A DNA stretch of 52,710 nucleotides, taken from NCBI GenBank assembly GCA_003132165.1, contig PKWW01000069.1, positions 1 through 52,710 on the forward strand, written 5' to 3'. Made by a program: the position numbers and the translations under genes. Positions within the stretch are counted from its first letter, which is position 1; every line of letters starts with the position of its first letter. This DNA comes from Acidimicrobiaceae bacterium (GTDB lineage Bacteria; Actinomycetota; Acidimicrobiia; Acidimicrobiales; RAAP-2). The notes under the pieces were generated by a model. The model was not told where the DNA came from. It searched no databases and worked only from the letters and a program-made list of their open reading frames with translations. Below, in pieces: positions 26,438 through 35,598 of this stretch.

Positions 26438-27072
26438 TTGAGCGCGATTCCGATGGGACAGCTCACACCGGTGCCACCGAGACCGCAGTAACCATTGGGA
26501 TTCGCAATGAGGTACTGCTGGTGATACTCCTCGGCCATGTAGAACGGTCCGGCCGGCGCGATCTCGGTCGTGATTAGCCCGTAGCCCGCGTCACGGAGGG
26601 TCTTCTCATAGGTCGCCGTGATCGTTCGCGCAATCGACTCCTGGGTCGCATCGACGAAGTAGATCGCACTGCGGTATTGCGTACCGATGTCGGCCCCCTG
26701 ACGAAAGCCCTGGGTCGGATTGTGGTTCTCGTAGAAGCAGGTGATGATTTCGGCGTAACTGACGACCTTGGGGTCAAAGACGATCTTCACGACTTCGGCG
26801 TGACCCGTCTTGCCCGTGCATACCTCTTCGTAGGAGGGGTTCGGCGTGTAGCCACCCTGGTAGCCGACGCTCGTCGAGATCACACCGGGCAATTGGAAGA
26901 ACTTCCTCTCGGCACCCCAGAAACAGCCCATGGCGACGTACGCAGTCTCAGAACCCTCGGGTGCCTCGAGCATCGATGTCCCGAGCGCCAAGTGAGGCCG
27001 ATCGACCATGATCGCGTTGAAGCGGCCCTTCAAGGCCCTCTCGGGCTCCACCATCTCAGTTTTTCCAAACAC
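26434..27072 (-). CDS. msrA: Peptide-methionine (S)-S-oxide reductase MsrA
   Basis: A 212-residue enzyme that repairs oxidised methionine (S-sulfoxide). The catalytic cysteine is in [12 protein letters not shown] near residue 50, the family motifs [24 protein letters not shown] (split here only for reading) and AEEYHQQY are intact, and the C-terminal [12 protein letters not shown] provides resolving cysteines. The N-terminal 40 residues resemble the extended MsrA form. It diverges from the Fur-family gene across 53 bases. Confidence 0.93.
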   Translation of the reverse strand: MFGKTEMVEPERALKGRFNAIMVDRPHLALGTSMLEAPEGSETAYVAMGCFWGAERKFFQLPGVISTSVGYQGGYTPNPSYEEVCTGKTGHAEVVKIVFDPKVVSYAEIITCFYENHNPTQGFRQGADIGTQYRSAIYFVDATQESIARTITATYEKTLRDAGYGLITTEIAPAGPFYMAEEYHQQYLIANPNGYCGLGGTGVSCPIGIALN

Positions 27073-27125
27073 GCTTCGAGACTAAAGGCTCATGGCATCT
27101 CGCCGCACGGTCGTAGTGTCGTCCT

Positions 27126-27575
27126 ATGGCGAGCCGGGAAAACACGATCGACGCACTGCTTTCGACCGTTCGAAGCGGTGCCAAGAGGGTGACCGCCGCC
27201 AAGCGGACGGTGGCCGAAGTCCTCGTCGGCGCGCGGACCCACCTCACCGCCGACGCCATCACAAGCGCCGTCCAATCCCGTCGGCCCGAGGTCAGCCAAT
27301 CAACCGTGTACCGGATCCTCGAGGAATTCGAGGAGCTGGGCATCGTCGTGCACGCCCACCTCGGCCAGTCCGCAGCCGTGTACCACCTCGCTGGCGCGGT
27401 CCACGGCCACCTCACGTGCGAGGTGTGCAAGAAGACCTTCGAAATCCCCGCCGCTGACTTCGACGCGCTGAGCGACGAACTGGCCACCTCCTACGGCTTT
27501 GAACTCGACCGCCATCACGTCGCCCTGTCGGGAACCTGTGCCCCCTGTCTGGCCCAACAGCGGTCCGCCATCTGA
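27126..27575 (+). CDS. Fur family metalloregulator
   Basis: A 149-residue winged-helix regulator. The recognition region is VSQSTVYRILEEFEELGIV and the dimer domain holds VHGHLTCEVCKKTFEIP with a second pair CAPC near the end, the four-cysteine structural zinc site. The His/Glu-rich regulatory site appears partial (VHGH). It could be Fur, Zur or a peroxide sensor; sequence alone does not decide. It diverges from msrA and precedes the ABC exporter, where a 7-1-7 palindrome lies in the promoter gap. Confidence 0.88.
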   Translation: MASRENTIDALLSTVRSGAKRVTAAKRTVAEVLVGARTHLTADAITSAVQSRRPEVSQSTVYRILEEFEELGIVVHAHLGQSAAVYHLAGAVHGHLTCEVCKKTFEIPAADFDALSDELATSYGFELDRHHVALSGTCAPCLAQQRSAI

Positions 27576-27613
27576 AAACGTCAGTCTTACCCGCTTCTTA
27601 CCCCTGCGAACTT

Positions 27614-27628
27614 GAATCCGTCGGATTC
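27614..27628. promoter_or_regulatory. 7-1-7 palindrome before the ABC exporter genes
   Basis: GAATCCG, one T, then CGGATTC form a perfect 15-base inverted repeat in the 78-base gap between the Fur-family gene and the ABC genes. Fur-family proteins bind 7-1-7 inverted repeats, so it is a candidate operator, but the sequence is not the standard Fur or Zur box. It could equally be a small RNA hairpin. Confidence 0.4.
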
Positions 27629-27653
27629 TTACTAACCTTCACCCAGGAACCTC

Positions 27654-28577
27654 ATGCTGAAGATCGATCACCTCACGAAGCATTACAGCGACACTCTCGC
27701 GGTCGATGACCTTGACTTCGAGGTCAAACCCGGCGTCGTCACTGGCTTTCTCGGACCCAACGGCTCAGGCAAATCAACCACCATGCGAATCATCCTCGGT
27801 CTGGACCGCCCCACGAAGGGTCGCGCGACGATCAATGGTCAGAACTACGCGGACCTGAAGGCACCCCTACGTGAAGTTGGCGCCCTGCTCGACGCGAAGG
27901 CCGTCCACCCCGGTCGAACCGCCCGCAACCACCTACGGGCGCTCGCCGCGTCCAATCAGATCAAGATGTCACGGGTCGAAGAGGTCCTCGACTTCGCGGG
28001 AATCGGTTCAGTCGCCAATAAGAAGGTCGGCGGCTTCTCGCTCGGCATGAGCCAGCGGCTGGGAATCGCCGGAGCACTGCTCGGTGACCCAGGCGTACTG
28101 CTCTTCGATGAGCCCGTCAATGGCCTTGACCCCGAAGGGATCAGGTGGATCCGTGAGTTCTTCCGTTCACTCGCGAAAGAGGGCCGCACGGTCTTCGTCA
28201 GTTCGCACCTGATGAGCGAGATGGCCGTCAGCGCCGACCAGATCATCGTTATCGGACGTGGACGCTTCATCACCCAAGGCTCGGTCGACGACCTGACCGC
28301 GACCGCCAAGGGAACAGTCTTCGTGCGAGCTTCTGATGCCGCCGCGCTCTCGAGCGTTCTCGTCACCCAACACGCGGTTGTCGAGGAGGTAAACGACCAC
28401 GGGCTCTCAGTGAGCGGACTCACCTCGGACGAGGTCGGCACCGCGGCGTTCGCGGCCGGCATCACGATCTTCGAACTGACGCCCGAGCGCGCGTCGCTCG
28501 AGGACGTCTTTATGGACCTCACCGCTGACTCCGTTGAGTACGGCGCCACCAATCTTGGAACGATTCATGACGAGTAG
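27654..28577 (+). CDS. ABC transporter ATP-binding protein (DrrA/CcmA type)
   Basis: A 307-residue ATPase. Walker A is FLGPNGSGKSTT near residue 40, the signature is FSLGMSQRLGIAGALL, Walker B is VLLFDEPVNGLDPEG and the switch histidine is in VFVSSHLMSE. The C-terminal extension is typical of exporters such as DrrA or the antibiotic/lantibiotic immunity class. It works with the following permease, which overlaps it by 11 bases. The exported substrate is unknown. Confidence 0.9.
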   Translation: MLKIDHLTKHYSDTLAVDDLDFEVKPGVVTGFLGPNGSGKSTTMRIILGLDRPTKGRATINGQNYADLKAPLREVGALLDAKAVHPGRTARNHLRALAASNQIKMSRVEEVLDFAGIGSVANKKVGGFSLGMSQRLGIAGALLGDPGVLLFDEPVNGLDPEGIRWIREFFRSLAKEGRTVFVSSHLMSEMAVSADQIIVIGRGRFITQGSVDDLTATAKGTVFVRASDAAALSSVLVTQHAVVEEVNDHGLSVSGLTSDEVGTAAFAAGITIFELTPERASLEDVFMDLTADSVEYGATNLGTIHDE

Positions 28578-29355
28578 GAACCAGACGCTGACGTCGACGA
28601 CCAAGTCCGAGTGGATCAAGTTCCGAAGCGTCCGCTCCTCGGTGATGGGCTTCATTGTCTTCATCGTGCTGACCATCGGCCTCGGGATTCTCATCACCGC
28701 GGTCATTCGTAATCACTGGAGCCACAGTCTCCCCGCCGACCGATTGACCTTCGATCCAGTGACGACCAGCCTCGCCGGCACAATCTTCGCCCAGTTCGCG
28801 GTCGGAGTGATCGGTGTGCTCTTCATTTCAAGCGAGTACTCCTCGGGTGCCATTCGCACGACCCTGGCGGCGGTTCCGAACCGGTTCCGTCTGATCAGCG
28901 CCAAACTCATAGTCCTCGTGGTGTCCATGTTCGTCGTGAGCGAGATCGTATGCTTCAGCGCCTTCCTGATCGGGCAAGCCATCTACAGGGGCGTCGTACC
29001 CACCGCTTCGCTCTCCAGCGGCGTGGTGCTGCGCACGGTGATCCTCGCTGGTGTCTATCTCACGCTCCTTTCCGTACTGGGCTTCGGGATTGGTCTGATT
29101 CTTCGCCAGAGCGCCGCGAGCATCAGCACCTTCGCGTCACTGCTGCTGGTACTCCCCCTCATCATCTTCTTCCTTCCCGAGAGTTGGCAGAATTCGATCA
29201 CCAAGTTCGAGCCGTCGGCGATCGGACGAGAGATGATGTCCACGTCGCCGCCCTCACAGTTGTTCGGTGCTTGGACCGGCACAATGCTGCTCATTATCTA
29301 CGTGGCCGTCGTGATGTGCGTTGGCATGGCGCTGATGCAGCGCCGCGATGCGTAG
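28567..29355 (+). CDS. ABC-2 type transporter permease
   Basis: About 262 residues with six predicted membrane segments (for example VMGFIVFIVLTIGLGILITA, LASLLLVLPLIIFF-like segments and a last helix MLLIIYVAVVMCVGMALM). The start TSRNQTLTSTTKSEWIKFRS with the KSEWIKFRS motif is common to ABC-2 permeases next to DrrA-type ATPases. The ATG at 28567 lies inside the end of the ATPase gene, so the two are coupled. The substrate is unknown; a lipid, drug or peptide exporter would fit. Confidence 0.85.
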   Translation: MTSRNQTLTSTTKSEWIKFRSVRSSVMGFIVFIVLTIGLGILITAVIRNHWSHSLPADRLTFDPVTTSLAGTIFAQFAVGVIGVLFISSEYSSGAIRTTLAAVPNRFRLISAKLIVLVVSMFVVSEIVCFSAFLIGQAIYRGVVPTASLSSGVVLRTVILAGVYLTLLSVLGFGIGLILRQSAASISTFASLLLVLPLIIFFLPESWQNSITKFEPSAIGREMMSTSPPSQLFGAWTGTMLLIIYVAVVMCVGMALMQRRDA

Positions 29356-29386
29356 TCACTTTTCTCCGACGCCTTAGTGTGTCGGA

Positions 29387-30076
29387 ATGGATCTGATTAG
29401 CGCACTTCGAACCACGGGTTCGATTCGCGAATTCACGGGTCAGTCCGTGAGCGACGAGGTCGTTTACGAGATTCTCGACGACGCCCGTTTCGCTCCATCG
29501 GGTGGTAACCGCCAAGCCTGGCACGTCATTCTGGTGAAGGACCACAGGCAACGCCGAGCGGTGCGCGACCTCTATCTGGACGCCTGGCACGACTACGTAG
29601 GTCACCTCTTGGCGGGACTCATCCCGTTCTCGCCGCTCGCGACCGACGAACATCGCGCCGCGGCACTGGCCCAGCGCCACGCCGCCGAAGCGCTCTCGAA
29701 CCCCACGGGTTTCGCCGAGACGATCGATTCGGTGCCGGTGATGCTCGTCGTGTGCGTAAACCTCGAAGTGCTCGCCGCCACCGATCGTGATCTCGATCGC
29801 TATCAGTTCGTCGGTGGCGCGTCGCTCTATCCGTTCGTGTGGAGCATCCTGTTGAGTGCCCACGAACACGGTCTCGGCGGGGTGATGACCACGGTCGCCA
29901 CACGTCGTGAGAACGACGTGCGCATCGCGCTCGGTATCCCCGACACGTACGCGGTCGCGTCAGTGGTCGTGCTGGGACACCCGATAAAGCGCCACACCAA
30001 CCTCACCCGACGAGCAGTCGAGGCGTTCACAACGCTCGACACCTTCACGGGCGAGTCATTCAAACCCGCGCGTTAA
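29387..30076 (+). CDS. Nitroreductase family FMN oxidoreductase
   Basis: A 229-residue protein. The N-terminal MDLISALRTTGSIREFTGQSV and the FMN-binding ARFAPSGGNRQAWHVILV are family signatures, as are the later GLGGVMTT and the C-terminal ALGIPDTYAVASVVVLGHP. It should use FMN and NAD(P)H to reduce nitro, quinone or similar substrates. Its exact substrate is not readable. It stands alone, 31 bases after the permease, and ends five bases before the convergent CoA-transferase gene. Confidence 0.88.
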   Translation: MDLISALRTTGSIREFTGQSVSDEVVYEILDDARFAPSGGNRQAWHVILVKDHRQRRAVRDLYLDAWHDYVGHLLAGLIPFSPLATDEHRAAALAQRHAAEALSNPTGFAETIDSVPVMLVVCVNLEVLAATDRDLDRYQFVGGASLYPFVWSILLSAHEHGLGGVMTTVATRRENDVRIALGIPDTYAVASVVVLGHPIKRHTNLTRRAVEAFTTLDTFTGESFKPAR

Positions 30077-30081
30077 GGGGT

Positions 30082-31239
30082 CTACTCGCCGAAGATCTCT
30101 TCGTTGTCCTCGCCCAGACCTCGTGGCCCGCGTCGGATGCCCGGGCGAACCCCATCGATGAGCAACGGTGTGCGCATCGTCTTCAATTCCCCACCGGGCG
30201 AGGACATCAAACCGACAAAGTCGCCCTGACTGATCTGGGTTTGGGCGAACGCGCCGGCGACGTCGACAATCGGCGCGTGGGGCACCCCGGACGTGGCGAG
30301 AATCTCCAACCATCGATCGGTCGAATTGGCGAGGAAGATCCGGTTCAGTTCAGCACGAAGGTCGTCACGCGACGCCACGCGCACCGCGTTGGTCGCCCAT
30401 TCCTCGTGACCTCGCAGCAGCTCGTCGTCGAGCGCTTCGACCAACTTGGCGTACTGAGCGTCAGTACCGACGGCGAGCATGATGAAGCCGTCGGCGGCGG
30501 TGACCGGTCCGTACGGGGTGATGCTCGGATGGTCGTTTCCGAGGCGCGTCGGGTTCACGCCAGTCGCGAGGTATCCCTGGGCCTGGTTCACCAAGGCGCT
30601 CATGGTCGACTCCAGCAACGGTGCCTCGAAGCAGCGTCCCGACCGCCCCTTAAGTCGCTCGAAAAGTCCCGCCATGAGCGCGATACCCGCGTAGAGCCCG
30701 GTGACCACGTCGGCGACCGGCGCACCCACCTTGGTCGGGTTTCCCGTTGCATCGCCCGTGATACCCATGAGCCCCGAGCGCGCTTGGGCGAGCAGGTCGA
30801 ACGAGGGTTGGTCGGCGATCGGGCCGCCCGTCGTCGCCGGAGTGACGCTCACCCATACGCAATCGGGGTTCGCGTCTCGAAGCCGCTCAATGCCGAGGGA
30901 CCGGATCTGACTGGGCAGGTAGTTCTCCACCACGGCGTCGGCCTGGCGTACGAGCTCGACGATGCGCGCGAAGTCATGCGGGTTGCGCAGGTCGGCGACG
31001 ATGTTGCGGCGGTGTCGGTTCACCGACAGGTAGTAGGTGGCGTCATCACCGAAACGCGGCGGTGCGAGTGCGCGCACGGGGTCGCCGTCGGGGCTCTCTA
31101 TCTTGATAACGTCCGCGCCGAGGTCGCCCGCGATCATCGCACACAACGGTCCCGCGAGCACGCGCGAGAAGTCGAGAATTCGCACGCCCTCGAGGGGCAG
31201 ACCCGTACCAAGGTTCGAAGGATCAATCGCCCAGGTCAT
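30082..31239 (-). CDS. Class III CoA-transferase (CaiB/BaiF family)
   Basis: A 385-residue protein matching the family from GVRILDFSRVLAGPLCAMIAG, through LGADVIKIESPDGDPVR and NRHRRNIVADL, to PTKVGAPVADVVTGLYAG and the C-terminal GIRRGPRGLGEDNEEI. These enzymes move CoA between organic acids. Substrate unknown. The ATG at 31239 shares one base with the stop of the upstream ABC ATPase (TAATG), so it is likely co-translated with a polar amino-acid importer, a surprising partner. Confidence 0.88.
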   Translation of the reverse strand: MTWAIDPSNLGTGLPLEGVRILDFSRVLAGPLCAMIAGDLGADVIKIESPDGDPVRALAPPRFGDDATYYLSVNRHRRNIVADLRNPHDFARIVELVRQADAVVENYLPSQIRSLGIERLRDANPDCVWVSVTPATTGGPIADQPSFDLLAQARSGLMGITGDATGNPTKVGAPVADVVTGLYAGIALMAGLFERLKGRSGRCFEAPLLESTMSALVNQAQGYLATGVNPTRLGNDHPSITPYGPVTAADGFIMLAVGTDAQYAKLVEALDDELLRGHEEWATNAVRVASRDDLRAELNRIFLANSTDRWLEILATSGVPHAPIVDVAGAFAQTQISQGDFVGLMSSPGGELKTMRTPLLIDGVRPGIRRGPRGLGEDNEEIFGE

Positions 31240-32006
31240 TACAAGACTTTCGAGAGGAAGCTCTTCAAGCGCTCCGACGAGGGCGCGCTCAGCACCTCGC
31301 GAGGATTGCCCGACTCCTCGATGACCCCGCCGTCGAGGAAATACACCGTGTCGGCCACTTCCCTGGCAAACCCCATCTCGTGAGTGACCACGACCATCGT
31401 CATACCGCTCTGCGCGAGATCCTTCATCACGTCGAGCACCTCGCCGACGAGCTCGGGGTCGAGCGCCGAGGTGGGCTCGTCGAAGAGCATGAGCTTGGGC
31501 TCCATCGCGAGAGCGCGCGCAATCGCAACGCGCTGCTGCTGGCCCCCCGACAACTGGCTCGGGTAGTGCTTCTCCTTGTTGTCGAGGCCAACCCGATCGA
31601 GTAATTCTCTCGCCTTGGCTTTGGCGCGATCAGTGCTCTGGCCCCGGACCTTGATCTGTCCAATGGTCAGGTTCTCGAGCACCGTCAAGTGCTGGAAGAG
31701 GTTAAACCGCTGGAAGACCATGCCAATCTCGGATCGCTTCTGACAGATTCGCTTGTCATTCAACTCGTAGAGCTTGCCGTTCCTTGCTTCATAGCCAACC
31801 AGGTCGCCGTCAACGCGAAGTTCGCCGGCGTCATGCTTTTCCAAATGGTTGATGCATCGCAAGAAGGTGCTCTTGCCCGATCCCGAAGGGCCGATCAGAC
31901 ATGTCACCTCGCCGCGGTTCACCGTCAGATCAACACCTCGCAGCACCTCGATACCGGCGTACGACTTGCACACGCCCGACGCCGACACCATGGGGACGCT
32001 CGTCAT
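31239..32006 (-). CDS. Polar amino-acid ABC transporter ATP-binding protein
   Basis: A 255-residue GlnQ/HisP-type ATPase. Walker A is [17 protein letters not shown], the signature is [18 protein letters not shown], and Walker B is [15 protein letters not shown]. The [11 protein letters not shown] switch is typical of the polar amino-acid (PAAT) class. It overlaps the permease gene by four bases and the CoA-transferase by one. Together with the permease and the binding protein it makes a complete uptake system. Confidence 0.93.
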   Translation of the reverse strand: MTSVPMVSASGVCKSYAGIEVLRGVDLTVNRGEVTCLIGPSGSGKSTFLRCINHLEKHDAGELRVDGDLVGYEARNGKLYELNDKRICQKRSEIGMVFQRFNLFQHLTVLENLTIGQIKVRGQSTDRAKAKARELLDRVGLDNKEKHYPSQLSGGQQQRVAIARALAMEPKLMLFDEPTSALDPELVGEVLDVMKDLAQSGMTMVVVTHEMGFAREVADTVYFLDGGVIEESGNPREVLSAPSSERLKSFLSKVL

Positions 32007-33010
32007 CGCGCACCTTCTCTCGCCGGGCGAGGGGTACGAAATTTCGACGCAATCCCTCGGACATCAGTGCGCATCCTTTGGATCGGTGTGGGCGGCGGTG
32101 TGCGAAGGGCGCCCTTGGCGAAGTAACGCTCCAAATAATACTGCCCGATGGACAGAATGGTCGTAATGATCAGGTACCAGATGCTGATGACGATCAGCAG
32201 GGGCATGATTTCATAGTTACTGGAGTAGATGTTCGACGCGGCGCCAGCGAGCTCGGTCACGGACACGATGCTCGCCAGTGACGAGGTCTTCAGCATCGAG
32301 ATGACCTCGTTGCCCGTTGGTGGGATTATCACGCGCATCGCCTGGGGTATCACGACATTTCGCAGGGTCTGTCCACGAGTCATACCCAGTGAGCTCGCTG
32401 CTTCGACCTGCCCCTCGTCAACCGCCAAGAGCCCCGCCCTCGCGATCTCGGACATATACGCGGCCTCGTTCAGGCCCAGCGCCACGATGGCCGCGAAGAA
32501 CGGAACAAATATTGAATTCACGGAAAGATGAATAAAGGTGACGGGCAAGAAGGGTATGCCGATCGTCAATTTGGGGTACAGAATTGCAATATTCGCCCAA
32601 AAGAGCAGTTGCACCAGCACCGGCGTGCCCCGAAAGAACCACGTGTACGACCACGCCGACGCCGAGAGAACACGGTTGGGCGACATTCGCATGATCGCAA
32701 TGGTCATGCCGAGCGAGATGCCCACCACCATTGCGATGACCGTCAACTCGATCGTGACCAAGAGGCCGTGGAAGATCTCGGACGTCGTCAAATATTGTCC
32801 GACGATGTTCCAACTGAAGCGCCACGTATGAAGTGGCACACAGCGGCGAATACCGCTGACGAGATGACAGTGGTAGGTGCCAGTTCCAACCTTAGACAAC
32901 AAAGTATGGATGATCATCGCGAGAACGACCATGGCGACAGCCACGCCGATCCATTGCTTGACATGACGAACGGGGACGACCCTTGTGGTGGCGTCCCCGT
33001 TCGTGCTCAT
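32003..33010 (-). CDS. Polar amino-acid ABC transporter permease
   Basis: A 335-residue HisM/GlnP-type permease. The core from about residue 75 has the family features [31 protein letters not shown] EAA loop ([17 protein letters not shown]) and [16 protein letters not shown]. An N-terminal membrane segment plus an outside loop with two cysteines ([10 protein letters not shown]) precedes it, which is longer than in the usual 220-residue permeases. It likely forms a homodimer, since only one permease gene is present. Confidence 0.92.
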   Translation of the reverse strand: MSTNGDATTRVVPVRHVKQWIGVAVAMVVLAMIIHTLLSKVGTGTYHCHLVSGIRRCVPLHTWRFSWNIVGQYLTTSEIFHGLLVTIELTVIAMVVGISLGMTIAIMRMSPNRVLSASAWSYTWFFRGTPVLVQLLFWANIAILYPKLTIGIPFLPVTFIHLSVNSIFVPFFAAIVALGLNEAAYMSEIARAGLLAVDEGQVEAASSLGMTRGQTLRNVVIPQAMRVIIPPTGNEVISMLKTSSLASIVSVTELAGAASNIYSSNYEIMPLLIVISIWYLIITTILSIGQYYLERYFAKGALRTPPPTPIQRMRTDVRGIASKFRTPRPAREGAR

Positions 33011-33029
33011 GAGCTTGTTATTCAGGAAC

Positions 33030-33914
33030 CTAGGAAATTGCTCCGTTAAGGACTATCTTGCTCGCGCTAAGCGCACCGGCGCTGACGCCCCACTTCGACA
33101 AGATTGCCGCGTAGGTTCCGTTGGCGATCAATGTCTTGATCGCCATCTGGAAGGCCTTCGAAAGGGCCTTGCCCGTGGGTGTCTTCGCAGTCGCAAGCCC
33201 ATACGGGGCCACCTCAATGGCCCTACCGACGAGCTTGAACTTACCCTTGGACTGCGAAACGACGTAGCCAGCGACTTGGCTGTCGAGGAACCCGACACTG
33301 GCCTGGCCCGACGATACTGCGAGGTTCGCGTCAGTCTGAGTGGGGTAGGACAACACCGTGAGCTTCTTTGACGCCGCGCACGTCTTGGCGGTCTTCTGCG
33401 CGTCGGACTGCTCGGTGGTGCCGGTCTCTACCGCCACCTTCAGCCCACACAGGCTCGAAAGCCCGGAGAACTTCACCTTCGAGGATGCCTTGGTGTACAC
33501 GCCCTCACCGGCCTGGAAGTAGTCAACGAAGTTGACTAACTTTTCACGCGACTTCTTGTCAGTGGAGGAAGAATTACCTACCTCGAACTTTCCGGACTTG
33601 ACACCGGGGATAATGTCGTCGAAGGTGACATTCACCTCATTGATCGTGAGACCGAGTGTCGTGCCGATCGCCTTCATGAGGTCCACGTCAAAACCGACCA
33701 TGGTCGTTCCACTCATCATCTCGTCGGGAGCGTACGTGGCGTCAGTGGCGACTTGAAGGGTGGTGCCCTTGTAACTGGAGGGGACCATCTTCGCGTCAGC
33801 GGCGTTGTAGGCGCCAGCAGTCGACGACGCGCCGGCGACCAGACTGGAAGCCAACACCAACGAAGTGATGCCTGTCATGACGAGTGCCTGGCGCACACGG
33901 GTGATTCGCAGCAT
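33030..33914 (-). CDS. Amino-acid ABC transporter substrate-binding protein
   Basis: A 294-residue secreted protein of the PAAT binding-protein (SBP_bac_3) family. A Sec signal peptide (residues 1 to about 35, hydrophobic core ALVMTGITSLVLASSLVAGA) precedes the domain, which has TLQVATDATYAPDEM, MVGFDVDLMKAIG, VNVTFDDIIPGVKSGKF and the later AVETGTTEQSD. There is no lipobox cysteine in the signal peptide, unlike most Gram-positive binding proteins. Two cysteines (SLCGLK and KTCAAS) could form a disulfide. It is the first gene of the importer run. Confidence 0.92.
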   Translation of the reverse strand: MLRITRVRQALVMTGITSLVLASSLVAGASSTAGAYNAADAKMVPSSYKGTTLQVATDATYAPDEMMSGTTMVGFDVDLMKAIGTTLGLTINEVNVTFDDIIPGVKSGKFEVGNSSSTDKKSREKLVNFVDYFQAGEGVYTKASSKVKFSGLSSLCGLKVAVETGTTEQSDAQKTAKTCAASKKLTVLSYPTQTDANLAVSSGQASVGFLDSQVAGYVVSQSKGKFKLVGRAIEVAPYGLATAKTPTGKALSKAFQMAIKTLIANGTYAAILSKWGVSAGALSASKIVLNGAIS

Positions 33915-34016
33915 GAAAACTCCTCATTTTCCTCGCCGGGGCCGGCGTATGGGTTCTATTGATACCAGAAAATTGAATGCCACCGGTACCGGACTTCTTA
34001 TTCGCCCGCGAACTAC

Positions 34017-34130
34017 CTAGACGAGGACCGATTTCTCAAGGCGGGCGACCTTCTTTGGCAGGACGTTGAAGACCGGACGGCCAACGATGCCGACGCGACA
34101 TTCGTCAATCTTCCATTCAACCTCGAGCAC
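34017..34130 (-). CDS. Candidate small gene of 37 residues (unknown)
   Basis: A 37-codon frame from GTG 34130 to TAG 34017, reading VLEVEWKIDECRVGIVGRPV then FNVLPKKVARLEKSVLV. It lies 13 bases after the sulfatase stop and has the base composition of real codons here (third positions mostly G or C). The frame stays open and protein-like upstream, in a frame one base off the sulfatase end, without a better start. It may be a small gene or the remnant of a longer protein. No good ribosome binding site is visible. Confidence 0.35.
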   Translation of the reverse strand: MLEVEWKIDECRVGIVGRPVFNVLPKKVARLEKSVLV

Positions 34131-34143
34131 GGCATCAGCGGGC

Positions 34144-35598
34144 TCACCGGCGAGTCGTAGAAAACCCCTGCGGCCAGCGACCTGGTCGCTCCGGAAGCAG
34201 CAGCATGTCCGTAAGTTCCCGATTCAGATGCTCCTGTCGCCAAACCAGTTGCTCCTGGGCGGCGGCGAGGATCCTCGAGGCGTCGTCGCACTCGGTTCGC
34301 CACGTCGGATCGGCCCCGAGGTCGTAACACTTGAATGCACCGTCGCCGAACTGCACGTAAGCAATGTCGTCACTTACCGACACCGCCAGGTTCTGTCGCG
34401 AAAGGGTCCGGTCGAGGGGCCAGATACGAGTGCGTCCGTTGATCCAGAAATAGCGGAAGTCCCACTCGTAATGGGCCGACGAACGCCACTCCGTCGACTC
34501 ACCCTTGAATTGAGCCATCAACGACCGGCCGTCACACTGGGCCGGTGGTGTCACACCCAACGCGTCGCACAAGGTCGGCAGAAGATCGACATTCTCGCTG
34601 AACGAGTTGACGGCGACGCCGGCGTGCGGATCGCGCGGATCGCGCCACAAACCGAGGATGTGGTAACTCTGCGGGTAGAAACCGAGCTTCTCGATCAGGC
34701 CGTGATCGCCCAGTTGCTCGCCGTGGTCCGACGTGATCACGACGAGTGTGTCATCCCACTCTCCACGCTCTTCGATGGCGCGGACAACGCGTCCGAGTTG
34801 GAAGTCCACTTCGCTGATCATCCCGTAGTACTGGGCGCGTAACCGGCGCATCGCGTCGGGATCGGTCGGCGCCGCGCTCGCCTCGACGGCCAACGCAATC
34901 TCGTGCAAAGGGTGGCGCATCTCCTTGTCGACGGGAGGAATCGGTAGCTCGACGTCCTTGGGGTCGTACATCAACGAGAAGTCGCCCGCCGCGGCGTACG
35001 GGGGGTGCGGGCGTAGGTAGCTGAGGTGGGCGAACCAGCCGCTCTCCTGACCTTCCAGCCACTCGACGAAGCGTGTGGTGAGAAAGCCACTCAACGAGTC
35101 TTCGACGGCTCGGTCGGGCTCACCGCGCAGCGCCGGCGCCCAGCCGCTCTCGACCTCGTAGCCCTTGGCGCGCAGGTACTGGATCCATCCGGCCTGACTC
35201 TCGGGGAGATAGAGACCCACCGAGAAACCCGGCAGCACACCGTCGTAGTTGTCGAGGCGCGGATCGTCGAAGCCCTCGGACTGGTTGGGGTCGAGACCTT
35301 GATCCGTGTAGCCGAACAGCGTCGGATTGAAACCGGCGGCGCGCGCCACGGTCGCGAGGTTCACGAGCCCTGCCCTGAGAGGGGTCCCGTTCGCCACGAC
35401 CCGATTGTTCATCTGGTAGGTACCGGTGTAGAGCGCGGCGCGACCCGGGGCGCACGGGGCCGCCTGAGAGAAATGACGCTCGAGACGGACGCCCTCGCTC
35501 GCGATCCGGTCAAGGACTGGGGTCTTTACGAGGGAGTGCCCCGCTGCACCATACGAATCGCCTCGAAACTGATCGAGCGTTATGAAAAGGACGTTCAC
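34144..35598 (-). CDS. Sulfatase family hydrolase
   Basis: A 484-residue sulfatase. The start NVLFITLDQFRGDSYGAAGH gives the metal-binding Asp, and CAPGRAALYTGTY is the C-x-P-x-R motif whose cysteine becomes formylglycine, the catalytic residue. VVITSDHGEQLGDHGL completes the calcium site. No signal peptide is visible, so it is probably cytoplasmic. No formylglycine-generating enzyme is in the window. The GTG start at 35598 overlaps the esterase stop (GTGA), so the two are co-translated. The substrate is unknown. Confidence 0.9.
   Translation of the reverse strand: MNVLFITLDQFRGDSYGAAGHSLVKTPVLDRIASEGVRLERHFSQAAPCAPGRAALYTGTYQMNNRVVANGTPLRAGLVNLATVARAAGFNPTLFGYTDQGLDPNQSEGFDDPRLDNYDGVLPGFSVGLYLPESQAGWIQYLRAKGYEVESGWAPALRGEPDRAVEDSLSGFLTTRFVEWLEGQESGWFAHLSYLRPHPPYAAAGDFSLMYDPKDVELPIPPVDKEMRHPLHEIALAVEASAAPTDPDAMRRLRAQYYGMISEVDFQLGRVVRAIEERGEWDDTLVVITSDHGEQLGDHGLIEKLGFYPQSYHILGLWRDPRDPHAGVAVNSFSENVDLLPTLCDALGVTPPAQCDGRSLMAQFKGESTEWRSSAHYEWDFRYFWINGRTRIWPLDRTLSRQNLAVSVSDDIAYVQFGDGAFKCYDLGADPTWRTECDDASRILAAAQEQLVWRQEHLNRELTDMLLLPERPGRWPQGFSTTRR

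Noticed and set aside
30241..31383. 380-residue open frame antisense to the CoA-transferase
   Set aside because: The minus-strand CoA-transferase has full family motifs and a coupled start; this frame is an artefact of GC-rich codons.
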